DNA from: Gammaproteobacteria bacterium MFB021
Lineage (GTDB): Bacteria; Pseudomonadota; Gammaproteobacteria; Pseudomonadales; Halomonadaceae
DNA: 42,355 nucleotides
Direction: 5' to 3'
NCBI GenBank assembly: GCA_000737985.1
Contig: JNVT01000041.1
Coordinates: 1 to 42,355 of the forward strand
Below, piece after piece: positions 1 to 8,303 of this stretch (position 1 is the stretch's first letter; every line of letters starts with the position of its first letter). The position numbers and the translations under genes were made by a program. The notes under the pieces were generated by a model that did no database searches, was not told the origin of the DNA, and saw nothing but the letters and a program-made list of their open reading frames with translations.

Positions 1-890
1 TCCTGGCGCAGATCGAGCCGCTCGAGCCCTGCCTGCTGCCACCTCCCGCGCGTGATGGCCATCTGCCGGTGTGGCCGGTGGCGCTGCGGCAGCCGTCGCT
101 GCCCGGCGTGCTCGACCCGGGCAACGCCGACTACGTGCTCGAGACCCTGGATGTCGCCATTGCCGCCTGTCGTGACGGGCGCGCTGCGGCCATGGTCACT
201 GCGCCGCTGCACAAGGGGGCGATCATCGAGGGTGGCCACCCGGGGTTCACCGGCCATACCGAGTATCTGCGCGATGCCTGCGGTGTCGAAGAGGTGGTGA
301 TGATGCTCGCCACGACGAGCGCATCGATGACCGCTACCCCGGGCACGCCGCGACCGCTGCGGGTCGCCCTGGCGACCACCCATCTGCCGCTGTCACGGGT
401 TGCCGAAGCGCTCGATGCCGCGCGCCTGACCCGCGTCACACGGGTTCTCGCCGCCGAGCTGACCCAGCGCTTCGGCATCGCCGCACCGCGCATTCTGGTC
501 AGCGGGCTCAACCCCCATGCGGGTGAAGATGGCCATCTGGGTCGCGAGGAGCTCGACATCATCATTCCGACCCTCGAGCGGCTGCGCGCAGAAGGGCTCG
601 AGCTGATCGGTCCGCTGCCCGCCGATACGCTGTTCACACCGCGCCATCTGAAGGACGCCGACGCCGTGCTCGCCATGTATCATGACCAGGGGCTGCCGGT
701 ACTCAAGTATGCCGGTTTCGGCCAGGCGGCCAATATCACCCTGGGCCTGGGTATCGTGCGTACCTCGGTCGATCACGGGACCGCCCTCGACCTCGCCGGC
801 AGCGGCCAAGCCGATGTTGGCAGCCTCAGGGTGGCGCTGGAAGTGGCCTGCGAGATGGCTACTCGGAACCCAACTGATTCATCTCTCTAA
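1..890 (+). CDS. pdxA: 4-hydroxythreonine-4-phosphate dehydrogenase, 5' end outside window
   Basis: PdxA oxidises 4-phosphohydroxy-L-threonine with NAD in the cytosolic pyridoxal phosphate pathway; the product is used by PdxJ. The frame is open from base 3 with no start, so the N-terminal part lies upstream of the window. Family motifs are clear: HKGAIIEGG, the metal-binding histidines in [16 protein letters not shown] and [11 protein letters not shown], and [13 protein letters not shown] near the C-terminus. The order pdxA-rsmA-apaG-apaH matches the classical gammaproteobacterial arrangement (surA would be expected upstream). A 70-base gap separates it from rsmA. The family assignment is secure; only the start is missing. 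Confidence 0.96.
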   Translation, partial: LAQIEPLEPCLLPPPARDGHLPVWPVALRQPSLPGVLDPGNADYVLETLDVAIAACRDGRAAAMVTAPLHKGAIIEGGHPGFTGHTEYLRDACGVEEVVMMLATTSASMTATPGTPRPLRVALATTHLPLSRVAEALDAARLTRVTRVLAAELTQRFGIAAPRILVSGLNPHAGEDGHLGREELDIIIPTLERLRAEGLELIGPLPADTLFTPRHLKDADAVLAMYHDQGLPVLKYAGFGQAANITLGLGIVRTSVDHGTALDLAGSGQADVGSLRVALEVACEMATRNPTDSSL

Positions 891-960
891 CCAAGAGGAT
901 GTTTACACCGCTGTTGAGCGCAGCTTTGCCGTAAACAGTCTCTGAAGGAATTCGTCGTCA

Positions 961-1782
961 ATGGCTAACCCAGCCGATTATCCGCGTGGCGCGCTGCCGC
1001 GAGCGCGTAAACGTTTCGGTCAGAACTTTCTGCGCGATGCCGGCGTGATCTCGCGCATCGTGCGTGCCATCGGGCCGCGCCCGGGAGAGCGCCTGGTCGA
1101 GATCGGCCCGGGGCAGGGCGCCCTGACCGAACCGCTGCTCCAGGCCGCCGGCGCGCTCGAAGTGATCGAACTCGACCGCGACCTGATCCCCGGCCTGCGC
1201 GTGCAGTTCTTCGCCTACCCGGATTTCGTGATCCACGAGGGCGATGCGCTCAAGTTCGATTTTCCCGCCCTGGCAGCCGCGGATGGCCGTCCGCTGCGGG
1301 TGGTCGGCAACCTGCCCTACAACATCTCCACGCCGCTGATCTTCCATCTGCTGGCGGCGCGCGGTGCCGTCGCCGACATGCACTTCATGCTGCAGAAGGA
1401 GGTGGTAGAGCGTCTTGCCGCCGAGCCCGGTGGGCCCGACTGGGGCCGGCTGTCGGTGATGACCCAGTACCACTGCCAGGTGGAGTCGCTGTTCGTGGTG
1501 CCGCCAGAAGCCTTCGTGCCCCGGCCCAAGGTCGACTCCGCCATCGTGCGCTTGACACCCCACGCCGAGCTGCCCGCCGTGGCGCATGACGAGGCGCGTT
1601 TTGCCGAGATCGTGCGCGAGGCCTTCGGCCAGCGGCGCAAGACGCTGCGCAACAATCTCAAGGGGCTGATCGAGGCCAGCGAGCTCGAGACGCTGGAGAT
1701 CGACCCCGGCCGCCGGCCGCAGACACTGACGGTGGCGGAGCTGGTGGCCATCGCCAATCGGGTCACGGAGCGCGAGGCATGA
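961..1782 (+). CDS. rsmA: 16S rRNA dimethyladenosine transferase
   Basis: RsmA (KsgA) transfers four methyl groups from S-adenosylmethionine to two adjacent adenines near the 3' end of 16S rRNA during small-subunit maturation. The 273-residue length is normal. Visible motifs are RKRFGQNFL at the N-terminus, the SAM-binding loop [13 protein letters not shown] (about residues 47-59) and the catalytic NLPYNIS (about 118-124). The ATG at 961 follows GAAGGAATTC. An inverted TGTTTAC/GTAAACA pair (900-906 and 931-937) lies in the short upstream gap and could mark a local control site, but I do not recognise it. The stop overlaps the apaG start by 4 bases, implying coupled translation. Confidence 0.97.
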   Translation: MANPADYPRGALPRARKRFGQNFLRDAGVISRIVRAIGPRPGERLVEIGPGQGALTEPLLQAAGALEVIELDRDLIPGLRVQFFAYPDFVIHEGDALKFDFPALAAADGRPLRVVGNLPYNISTPLIFHLLAARGAVADMHFMLQKEVVERLAAEPGGPDWGRLSVMTQYHCQVESLFVVPPEAFVPRPKVDSAIVRLTPHAELPAVAHDEARFAEIVREAFGQRRKTLRNNLKGLIEASELETLEIDPGRRPQTLTVAELVAIANRVTEREA

Positions 1783-2162
1783 GCGAGCTGGCCACCCAGA
1801 TTCTGGTCGAGGTCGCGCCCGAGTATCGTGCCGACGAGTCGGACCCGGGGCAGTCGCGCTATGTCTTCAGCTATACGGTGACGGTGCACAACCGCTCGAC
1901 GCGCGAGATTCAACTGCTGTCGCGCTACTGGAAGATCACCCAGGGCAACGGCAAGGTGCAGGAGGTGCGCGGCAACGGTGTGGTCGGCAAGCAGCCGGCG
2001 ATCGCCGCCGGCCACAGCTTCCGCTATACCAGCCGCGCGGTGCTGGCCTCTCCGGTGGGAGTGATGCAGGGCAGCTACGGCTGCAGCGATCTCGCCAGCC
2101 AGGAGGCCTTCGAGGTCACCATCGCACCGTTCCGGTTGGCGACCCCCAATCAGGTGCACTGA
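1779..2162 (+). CDS. apaG: ApaG family protein (Co2+/Mg2+ efflux-linked)
   Basis: This is a 127-residue beta-sandwich protein of the ApaG family, which is genetically linked to cobalt/magnesium homeostasis and to ApaH; its biochemical role is not settled. The sequence shows the expected pattern: [12 protein letters not shown] near the N-terminus, [18 protein letters not shown], the glycine-rich [10 protein letters not shown] segment and the closing GVMQGSYGC. The start codon lies inside the end of rsmA (ATGA overlap). It is followed by a small hairpin and a repeat pair before apaH, so apaH may be only partly co-transcribed. Confidence 0.95.
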   Translation: MSELATQILVEVAPEYRADESDPGQSRYVFSYTVTVHNRSTREIQLLSRYWKITQGNGKVQEVRGNGVVGKQPAIAAGHSFRYTSRAVLASPVGVMQGSYGCSDLASQEAFEVTIAPFRLATPNQVH

Positions 2163-2192
2163 GCTGCGCCGGGTGCCGTCCCGTTCATCCCG

Positions 2193-2210
2193 GAGGGCTC
2201 TCCAGCCCTC
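2193..2210 (+). terminator. Weak hairpin between apaG and apaH
   Basis: The arms GAGGGCT and AGCCCTC (7 bp) flank a CTCC loop about 30 bases after the apaG stop. No T-run follows, so it is at best a weak attenuator or processing site. Confidence 0.3.
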
Positions 2211-2215
2211 GACCT

Positions 2216-2265
2216 AGGCTTTGTACGTAAAGTCAGCGAGCACAGATAGTTTTCATACAAAGCCT
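2216..2265. repeat. Inverted pair of a dispersed 16-19 base motif
   Basis: AGGCTTTGTACGTAAA (2216-2231) is an inverted relative of TAGTTTTCATACAAAGCCT (2247-2265). The shared core read in one direction is TTTWCRTRCAAAGCCT. A third copy lies at 6408-6426 near gntK. The pair could form a hairpin upstream of apaH. I read it as a short dispersed intergenic repeat; a regulator site is the alternative. Confidence 0.5.
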
Positions 2266-2294
2266 TGAACTGATCATCGAGAAGGACGACGACT

Positions 2295-3128
2295 ATGGCC
2301 ACCTACGCCATCGGCGACCTGCAGGGCTGCTACGCCGAGTTCGACGCACTGCTGGCGCGGCTCGACTTTTCGCCCTCCCGCGACCGGCTGTGGCTGGCCG
2401 GCGATCTGGTCAACCGTGGCCCCGGCTCGCTCGCCTGCCTGCGCCGGGTGAAGGCGCTGGAGGGCGCGGTGGAGACGGTGCTGGGCAATCACGACCTGCA
2501 TCTGCTGGCGGTGGCGCGCGGTCACGGCAAGCTCAAGCGCAACGATACCTTGGCCGAGATACTCGACGCGCCGGATCGAGAGGCGCTGATGGGGTGGCTG
2601 CGCGCCCAGCCGCTGCTGGTCGCCGACCCGGCGCGCAACCGCGTGATGACCCACGCCGGGCTGCTGCCGCAGTGGTCGCTGGCCGAGGCTCGCGAGCTAG
2701 CGGCGGAAGCCGAGGCGGTGCTCGGCGGCGACGCGGTCGATGACTTTCTCGCCGAGATGTACGGCAACCGCCCGGCGCGCTGGTCGCCGGCGCTGGAGGG
2801 GCTGGATCGCCTGCGTAGCATCGTCAACGTCTTTACCCGGATGCGTTTCATCGACGCCGAAGGTACCCTCGACTTCAGCGCCAAGGAGGGGCTCGACACT
2901 GCACCGGCGGGCTTCGCCCCCTGGTTCACCTATCCACGCCAGCACCCGCGTGAGGAAGCGCTCACCCTGCTGTTCGGCCACTGGGCCGCGCTGGAGGGGA
3001 AGACGCCCGGGGCCCGGGTGCGCGCCGAGGCGCTCGATACCGGCTGCGTCTGGGGCGGCACGCTCACGGCGCTGGATCTCGACAGCGGCGAGCGTATCGC
3101 CGAACCGTCGCAGCAGCTGCGACGCTGA
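2295..3128 (+). CDS. apaH: Symmetrical bis(5'-nucleosyl)-tetraphosphatase
   Basis: ApaH hydrolyses Ap4A to two ADP and also acts on Np4-capped RNA 5' ends. It is a 277-residue metallophosphoesterase with the ordered motifs GDLQGCY (residues 7-13), GDLVNRGPGSL, GNHDLHLL and THAGLLPQW, and a C-terminal GHWAALEGK. The ATG at 2295 follows a GAGAAGGA-like ribosome site. It lies 132 bases after apaG, with a hairpin and a repeat pair between them, and 20 bases before glpE, so apaH-glpE-cca probably share a transcript. Confidence 0.96.
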   Translation: MATYAIGDLQGCYAEFDALLARLDFSPSRDRLWLAGDLVNRGPGSLACLRRVKALEGAVETVLGNHDLHLLAVARGHGKLKRNDTLAEILDAPDREALMGWLRAQPLLVADPARNRVMTHAGLLPQWSLAEARELAAEAEAVLGGDAVDDFLAEMYGNRPARWSPALEGLDRLRSIVNVFTRMRFIDAEGTLDFSAKEGLDTAPAGFAPWFTYPRQHPREEALTLLFGHWAALEGKTPGARVRAEALDTGCVWGGTLTALDLDSGERIAEPSQQLRR

Positions 3129-3148
3129 CGCCATCTCAGAGGGGGCAC

Positions 3149-3475
3149 ATGCCACATCCATTCGAACATCTCGACGCCGCCACGCTCATCCAGTGGCTGG
3201 GCGAAGGACGCAGCCTGACCCTGGTCGATATCCGCGATCCACTGAGCTTCGCCCAGGGGCACATTCCCGGCAGCCGTCATCTGGATAACTCCAGCGCCGC
3301 CGAGCTGGTCGAGCAGACACCTACTGCGCAACCGTTGGTGGTGGTCTGCTACCACGGCCACTCCAGCCAGCAGGCCGCCGCCTGGCTCGCCGGACAGGGC
3401 TTCAGCGAGGTCTACAGTCTGGATGGCGGCTTCGTCGACTGGGCCCATCGTCACCCTGAACGGGTCAGCCGCTAG
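3149..3475 (+). CDS. glpE: Thiosulfate sulfurtransferase GlpE (single-domain rhodanese)
   Basis: This is a 108-residue single rhodanese domain that transfers sulfane sulfur from thiosulfate to cyanide or thioredoxin in the cytosol. The active-site loop reads CYHGHSS with catalytic Cys67, close to the CYHGNSS loop of E. coli GlpE. Rhodanese motifs LVDIRDP (about residues 25-31), GHIPGSRHL and DGGFVDW are present. The ribosome site GAGGGGGC precedes the ATG. It sits between apaH and cca; it is not in a glycerol-phosphate operon as in E. coli. Confidence 0.93.
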   Translation: MPHPFEHLDAATLIQWLGEGRSLTLVDIRDPLSFAQGHIPGSRHLDNSSAAELVEQTPTAQPLVVVCYHGHSSQQAAAWLAGQGFSEVYSLDGGFVDWAHRHPERVSR

Positions 3476-3483
3476 GGGGCGCC

Positions 3484-4623
3484 ATGCACGCTGACAACGA
3501 TCCCTGTCTCGCCGGTCTCGAGGTCTATCTGGTCGGCGGCGCGGTGCGCGATGCCCGCCTGGGCTGGCCGGTCGGCGACCGCGACTGGGTGGTGGTCGGT
3601 GCCAGCGTCGAGCAGATGCGCCAGCGCGGCTTCCAGCCGGTGGGGCGCGACTTCCCGGTGTTCCTGCACCCGCAGACCCACGAGGAGTACGCGCTGGCAC
3701 GCACCGAGCGCAAGCGCGGCCACGGCTATACCGGCTTCGAGGTCCACGCCAGCCCCGAGGTGACGCTGGAGGCGGATCTGGCGCGGCGGGATTTCACCAT
3801 CAATGCCATGGCCGAAGGCGCCGAAGGCGAGCTGGTCGACCCCTACGACGGATGCGCCGATCTCGACGCCAGAGTGCTGCGTCACGTGTCGCCGGCGTTC
3901 GTCGAGGACCCCTTGCGAGTGCTGCGCGCGGCGCGCTTTCTCGCTCGCTACCGCCATCTGGGGTTCACCATCGCCGGCGAGACCCTGGCGCTGATGCGTC
4001 AGCTCGTGGCCGGCGGCGAGATCGCGCATCTGGTCGCCGAGCGCGTCTGGACCGAGACCGAGAAGGCTCTGACCGAGGCCGACCCCGCGGCCTATTTCGA
4101 AACCCTGCATGAGTGCGGTGCCTTGGCGGTACTGATGCCGCCGCTGGCCGACGCCACCCTGGCGACGGCTCTGGCGCGGCTGGAGAGCGTGCCGACCGAT
4201 CTCGACGAGCCGGCGGTGTGGCGTTGGGCGCGTCTCGGCGAGCACCTCGAAGCAGGCGCCCAGGGCGCGCTCAACGATGCCGTCAAGGCGCCCAACCGCT
4301 ACCGTGACGCCATGCGTCAGGCGGCGCTCACCCGCGAGCTGCGCAGCCGCTGTGCCGAGCTCAAGGTCGCAGGGGCCGGTGATATCATGGCCTGGCTCGA
4401 CGGCATCGACGCCTGGCGCCGGCCGGAGCGCCTCGATCCGTTGCTGGCACTGATCGCCCACGAAGACCCGACCCTGGCCAAGGACCTCGCCCTGGCGTGG
4501 CGGCTGGCCGCTCAGATCCTGCCGCAGACCCTGCTCGACGAGGGCCTGCGCGGGCCGCAGCTCGGCCAGGAGCTGGCCCGGCGGCGGGAGCAGACCATTC
4601 GCGAGGCGTTGGAGACGGCGTAG
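3484..4623 (+). CDS. cca: CCA-adding tRNA nucleotidyltransferase
   Basis: This enzyme builds or repairs the 3' CCA end of tRNA from CTP and ATP without a nucleic acid template. The 379-residue class II enzyme shows YLVGGAVRD (residues 15-23), the catalytic carboxylate pair in [30 protein letters not shown] and the brace motif [10 protein letters not shown]. It is shorter than E. coli Cca (about 412 residues), and I see no clear HD phosphohydrolase domain at the C-terminus, so phosphatase activities are probably absent. The start lies 8 bases after the glpE stop. A strong hairpin follows at 4745-4776. Confidence 0.95.
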   Translation: MHADNDPCLAGLEVYLVGGAVRDARLGWPVGDRDWVVVGASVEQMRQRGFQPVGRDFPVFLHPQTHEEYALARTERKRGHGYTGFEVHASPEVTLEADLARRDFTINAMAEGAEGELVDPYDGCADLDARVLRHVSPAFVEDPLRVLRAARFLARYRHLGFTIAGETLALMRQLVAGGEIAHLVAERVWTETEKALTEADPAAYFETLHECGALAVLMPPLADATLATALARLESVPTDLDEPAVWRWARLGEHLEAGAQGALNDAVKAPNRYRDAMRQAALTRELRSRCAELKVAGAGDIMAWLDGIDAWRRPERLDPLLALIAHEDPTLAKDLALAWRLAAQILPQTLLDEGLRGPQLGQELARRREQTIREALETA

Positions 4624-4744
4624 ACAATGGCGTCAGGGCGCTGAGGCGTTCGCGCGCCAGCCGCCGCGACCCTCGCATTTACCTCGCAGAACACTTCCCC
4701 TCGAAGATCATTTCCCTCGAAGACCCTGCCACTCGCAGATAGAA

Positions 4745-4776
4745 AACGCCCGCAGCGATCACTCGCCGCGGGCGTT
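4745..4776 (-). terminator. Rho-independent terminator, probably bidirectional, between cca and gntP
   Basis: The arms AACGCCCGCAGCGA and TCGCCGCGGGCGTT form a 14-bp stem (one G-U) with a TCAC loop. On the minus strand TTTTC follows, fitting the end of gntP. It may also stop cca transcription from the other side. Confidence 0.85.
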
Positions 4777-4824
4777 CGACGTTTAACGTCGTATTGCCGA
4801 GCTTAGGCAGTTGGCGTAGCCAGC

Positions 4825-6171
4825 CTAGACGAACAGGCCCACGATCAGCGCCATCACCAGACCGGTCAGGCCGATGATGGTCTCCATCACTGTCCAGCTC
4901 TTCAGGGTCTGCGCTTCGGTGAGCCCGAAGTAGCGGTTGACCAGCCAGAACCCGGAGTCGTTGACGTGGCTCAGCACGGTGGCCCCCGAGGCGATCGCGA
5001 TCACGATCAGGCCGAGCACCGGGCCCGACAGGCCCAGGGTCGAGATGACCGGGGCCATCAGGCCGGCGGCGGTGATCATGGCCACGGTGGCGGAGCCCTG
5101 GATCACGCGCACCGCGGTGGAGATCAGGAACGCCAGCAGAATCGGCGGCAGCGCGCTCTCGGCCATGATGTCACCCATCACGCCACCGACGCCGGAGTCG
5201 ATCAGGACCTGCTTGAACACGCCGCCGGCGCCGGTGACCAGGATGATGATGCCCGCCGGTTCGAGCGCCTTGGTGGCGACTTCCATCACCTGTTCGCGGG
5301 TCATGCCGCGGCGCGTGCCCAGGCAGGTGAAGGCGAGCAGCGTGGCCAGGGTCAGCGCCACGAAGGGGTGGCCGAGGAAGGTCAGCGCGGCCAGGACCGA
5401 ACTGTCCGCCGGCAGGATCACGCCGGAAACGGTGTTGAGCACGATCAGCGCCAGCGGCAGCAGGATGATCGACAGGATCAGCTTGAAGCTGGGCAGGTCG
5501 CGGGTGTCGCCCGGCTCCTTGGGCAGCTCCATGTAGTCGGGGATCTGGGCGTCGATGCGTTTGGCGATCCAGCGCCCGAACAGCGGCCCGGCGATGATCA
5601 TGGCGGGCAGGCCGCAGATGGCGCCGAACAGGATCACGTAGCCGAGGTCGGCGCCGATCAGCTTGGCCACCGCGATTGGACCCGGTGTCGGCGGAATGAA
5701 CGAGTGGGTCACCGCCAGACCGGCGAGCAGCGGAATGCCGTAGTAGAGCAGCGAGCGCCCGGTGCGCCGGGTCAGGGCATAGATCAGCGGCACCAGGATG
5801 ATGAAGGCGACGTCGAGGAAGACCGGAATCGCGACCAGGAAGCCAGTGACCCCCATCGCCCACTGCGAGCGGTTCTCGCCGAACTTGTCGAGCAGCGTGC
5901 TGGCCAGGCGATCGACCCCGCCGGAGACCTCCAGCATCTTGCCGAACATCGCGCCCAGGCCGACCACGGTGGCGACGAAGCCGAGAGTGCCGCCCATGCC
6001 TTTCTCGATGGTGTCGAGCAGCTCCTCGACGCCCATGCCGGTCGCCAGACCCACGACACCGCTGACCACCAGCAGCGCCACGAAGGCGTGCAGGCGCAGA
6101 CGCATGACCAGGTAAAGAAGGACGATGATGCTCCCCAGCGCGGCGAGAATCAGAGAGGTGGGACTGTCCAT
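4825..6171 (-). CDS. gntP: Gluconate:H+ symporter (GntP family)
   Basis: This is an inner-membrane permease of 448 residues with about 12-14 hydrophobic segments, which takes up gluconate or a related aldonate with protons. GntP-family signatures include GLGAMFGKMLEVSGG (about residues 71-85), FVATVVG, AIPVFLDVAFIIL, THSFIPPTPGPIAVA, IIILVTGAGGVFKQVLIDSG, RVIQGSATVAMI and VLSHVNDSGFWLV. It diverges from gntK, and a palindromic GntR operator lies between them, so it belongs to the gluconate regulon. I cannot tell gntT, gntU and gntP paralogues apart by sequence alone; the symbol marks the family. No strong ribosome site is visible before the ATG. Confidence 0.93.
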   Translation of the reverse strand: MDSPTSLILAALGSIIVLLYLVMRLRLHAFVALLVVSGVVGLATGMGVEELLDTIEKGMGGTLGFVATVVGLGAMFGKMLEVSGGVDRLASTLLDKFGENRSQWAMGVTGFLVAIPVFLDVAFIILVPLIYALTRRTGRSLLYYGIPLLAGLAVTHSFIPPTPGPIAVAKLIGADLGYVILFGAICGLPAMIIAGPLFGRWIAKRIDAQIPDYMELPKEPGDTRDLPSFKLILSIILLPLALIVLNTVSGVILPADSSVLAALTFLGHPFVALTLATLLAFTCLGTRRGMTREQVMEVATKALEPAGIIILVTGAGGVFKQVLIDSGVGGVMGDIMAESALPPILLAFLISTAVRVIQGSATVAMITAAGLMAPVISTLGLSGPVLGLIVIAIASGATVLSHVNDSGFWLVNRYFGLTEAQTLKSWTVMETIIGLTGLVMALIVGLFV

Positions 6172-6333
6172 GAGGATGAAAAACCCTTTGTGAGCGAAGC
6201 ACCCACTGCGGCCGATGCGTCACCGAGTGTGGCCGCGGGCGTGGTGCATCCAGCACCTGCCGAGGCGAGATCCCGCGGGACGCTATGCGCCTTTGGTGGC
6301 GTTGTGCTCCGGTGTGGAGTTGGCGAGAATGGA

Positions 6334-6347
6334 TGTTACCGGTAACA
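6334..6347. promoter_or_regulatory. GntR operator upstream of gntP and gntK
   Basis: TGTTACCGGTAACA is a perfect 14-base palindrome and matches the core of the E. coli GntR box (ATGTTACCCGTATCAT-like). It lies 163 bases from the gntP start and 204 bases from the gntK start, in the divergent gap. A related site precedes gntR. Confidence 0.85.
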
Positions 6348-6407
6348 AGTTGGCGACAACAATGCGCCTAAAGGTGTAGAGACAAGCCGCTGGGTGAGGG
6401 GTAGGCC

Positions 6408-6426
6408 TAGTTTTCGTGCAAAGCCT
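6408..6426 (+). repeat. Third copy of the TTTTCRTRCAAAGCCT motif
   Basis: TAGTTTTCGTGCAAAGCCT differs at only two positions from the copy at 2247-2265. The two are about 4 kb apart, in unrelated intergenic contexts. Confidence 0.55.
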
Positions 6427-6550
6427 AACAGCACTATTCTCAGCCGCTAGAAGACCTGGGCTTGTCCGGCGGCGCGCGCCGCCAGCAGAACGATTCATCA
6501 GTAGGCCGGTTCATCATCAGACCGATTCATCAGCGAAAAGAGTCCGAGGC

Positions 6551-7096
6551 ATGAAAACCAATCAGGGACATCGCATCGTCGTCATGGGCGTGTCGAGTTG
6601 CGGCAAGACCGAAATCGGGCAGCGCCTGGCGGCGCATCTGGGTGGGCGTTTCCTCGACGGTGACGACTACCACTCCGAGGCGAGCGTGGCCAAGATGTCG
6701 CGCGGCGAGCCGCTCACCGACGACGACCGCGCCGGCTGGCTTGCCCGGCTGAGCGAGATCCTGGGCGCGGCGCGGACGGCGGACGAGACCCTGGTGGTGG
6801 GCTGCTCGGCGCTCAAGCGCCGCTATCGCGACATTCTGCGCCAGGGCGACCCGGCGCTCACCTTCGTCTATTTGCGTGGCAGCCGCGAGCTGCTGCTCGA
6901 GCGCATCCAGTCGCGCAAGGATCACTTCTTCAAGGGCGAGGCGATGCTCGACAGCCAGCTCGCCACGCTGGAAGCGCCGGGCGACGACGAGGCGGTGACG
7001 GTGGATATCGATGCCGGCATCGAAACCGTGGTCGCGCGTGCCGCCGAGGCGCTGGCCGAGCGCTACGCCACTCAGGTCGATAGCGCCGCTTCCTGA
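6551..7096 (+). CDS. gntK: Gluconokinase
   Basis: Gluconokinase phosphorylates gluconate to 6-phosphogluconate with ATP, feeding the Entner-Doudoroff and pentose phosphate routes. The 181-residue protein has the P-loop GVSSCGKT (residues 13-20; the Cys is unusual but the GKT core is intact), FLDGDDYHSEASVAKMSRG, PLTDDDRAGW, CSALKRRYRD and RKDHFFKGEAMLDSQ, all typical of GntK. The frame is open further upstream, but I chose the ATG at 6551 because the homology starts there and GAGG precedes it. It is convergent with gntR, 21 bases away. Confidence 0.95.
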   Translation: MKTNQGHRIVVMGVSSCGKTEIGQRLAAHLGGRFLDGDDYHSEASVAKMSRGEPLTDDDRAGWLARLSEILGAARTADETLVVGCSALKRRYRDILRQGDPALTFVYLRGSRELLLERIQSRKDHFFKGEAMLDSQLATLEAPGDDEAVTVDIDAGIETVVARAAEALAERYATQVDSAAS

Positions 7097-7117
7097 GCGG
7101 TTCGAGGACCTGGTCGC

Positions 7118-8128
7118 CTAACCGATACTGCCGCCGCATCGCACCTCGAACCCCAGATCCTCACTGTGCGGCCGGCAGGGCTGGCCGCCGAGGCGCGCCA
7201 GCAGGCGTTCGGCGATCACCTCGCCGATGCGTCGGCGCGGGGTCACCACCGTGGCCAGGGTTGGGGTCGTCGCCTCCACGATATCCAGCCCGTTGAAGCC
7301 GGCCAGGGCGAGCGCCTCGGGCACCGCCAGGCGGCGGCGCTGACATTCGAACAGCGCGCCGGCGGCCAGGTCGTCGTTGCAGCAGAATACCGCCTCCAGC
7401 GCCGGCCAGCGTTGCAGCATCGACCCCAGCATCTCGCCGCCGAGGCGATAGCTCGACGGCTGCGGCGTGGTCAGACAGTACTCGGTGGACAGGTCGGCAG
7501 CGCGCAGCGCGGCTTCCCAGCCGGCCATGCGCAGCTGGGCGCGGTGGTCCATGCGCGCGCCGAGAAAACCGATTCGACGGTAACCGCGGGCGATGAAAGT
7601 CTCCGTCAGTGCCCGGCCGGCGGCGGTCTGATCGAGCCCTACGTTGATATCCAGCGGCGTCGGGGTCAGTTCCAGGGTCTCCACCACCGGCACTCCGGCG
7701 CGCCGCAGCAGCCGCTCGGCGTGTTCGGTGTGACGGGTTCCCGAGAGCACCAGGCCATCCACCCCATAGCCCAGGTAGGTGTCGATCAGGCGCTCCTCCT
7801 CGAGGATTGAGTAGCCGGTGTGCCCGATCAGCAGCTGATAGCCGGCAGCGCGCAGGCCCTCCTCGATGCCGCGCTGGATATCCGAGAACACCGCGTTGGA
7901 GAGCGACGGGATCAGCAGGGCCACGCTGTGGCTGCGGCCGCTGGCCAGCGCGCCGGCGGCGTGGTTGGGGATATAGCCGAGCTCGGCGCTCGCCGCCTCG
8001 ATGCGCTGGCGCAGCGCCAGCGAGACCCGCTGCGGCTCGCGCAGCGCACGCGAGACGGTGATCTTGGTGACCCCGACCCGGTCGGCGATATCCTGAAGCG
8101 TGACGCGTCCCGAAGTGCGGCGCGGCAT
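7118..8128 (-). CDS. gntR: LacI-family gluconate repressor
   Basis: This is a 336-residue LacI/GalR-type repressor. The N-terminal helix-turn-helix reads VTLQDIADRVGVTKITVSRAL (residues 9-29), followed by the hinge NHAAGALASGRS and a periplasmic-binding-like effector domain. The nearby gntP and gntK, together with GntR-like palindromes before gntP/gntK and before this gene, identify it as the gluconate-responsive repressor with likely autoregulation. The gluconate effector is inferred from the family and context. Confidence 0.9.
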   Translation of the reverse strand: MPRRTSGRVTLQDIADRVGVTKITVSRALREPQRVSLALRQRIEAASAELGYIPNHAAGALASGRSHSVALLIPSLSNAVFSDIQRGIEEGLRAAGYQLLIGHTGYSILEEERLIDTYLGYGVDGLVLSGTRHTEHAERLLRRAGVPVVETLELTPTPLDINVGLDQTAAGRALTETFIARGYRRIGFLGARMDHRAQLRMAGWEAALRAADLSTEYCLTTPQPSSYRLGGEMLGSMLQRWPALEAVFCCNDDLAAGALFECQRRRLAVPEALALAGFNGLDIVEATTPTLATVVTPRRRIGEVIAERLLARLGGQPCRPHSEDLGFEVRCGGSIG

Positions 8129-8209
8129 GACGATCTCCCCAGCACGGCGGCGGCGCCCGACGCGGGTGAGCGATGAACGACATCGCGCCCCGGGCGGTTC
8201 CGGTGATGA

Positions 8210-8225
8210 TGGTTAGCGGTAACTT
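8210..8225. promoter_or_regulatory. Second GntR-like operator, upstream of gntR
   Basis: TGGTTAGCGGTAACTT matches the core GTTACCGGTAAC at 11 of 12 positions. It is centred about 90 bases upstream of the gntR start, fitting autoregulation. Confidence 0.65.
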
Positions 8226-8303
8226 CCGGGAGATTAGCATGACGCCGCGGCACTGGCTGTGCGGCCATGGTTGTAGCCGATCGGCTGTGTGCGGCTCCCC
8301 GCC

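Larger units (their letters stand above)
6172..6550. promoter_or_regulatory. Divergent gntP/gntK control region
   Basis: This 379-base gap carries a perfect GntR-type palindrome at 6334-6347 and a dispersed repeat copy at 6408-6426. No conserved small gene is apparent. The bases around the operator include TTGTCG and TAACAT on the minus strand, 15 bases apart, which could be a gntP promoter blocked by GntR; this is a guess from spacing. Confidence 0.6.
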
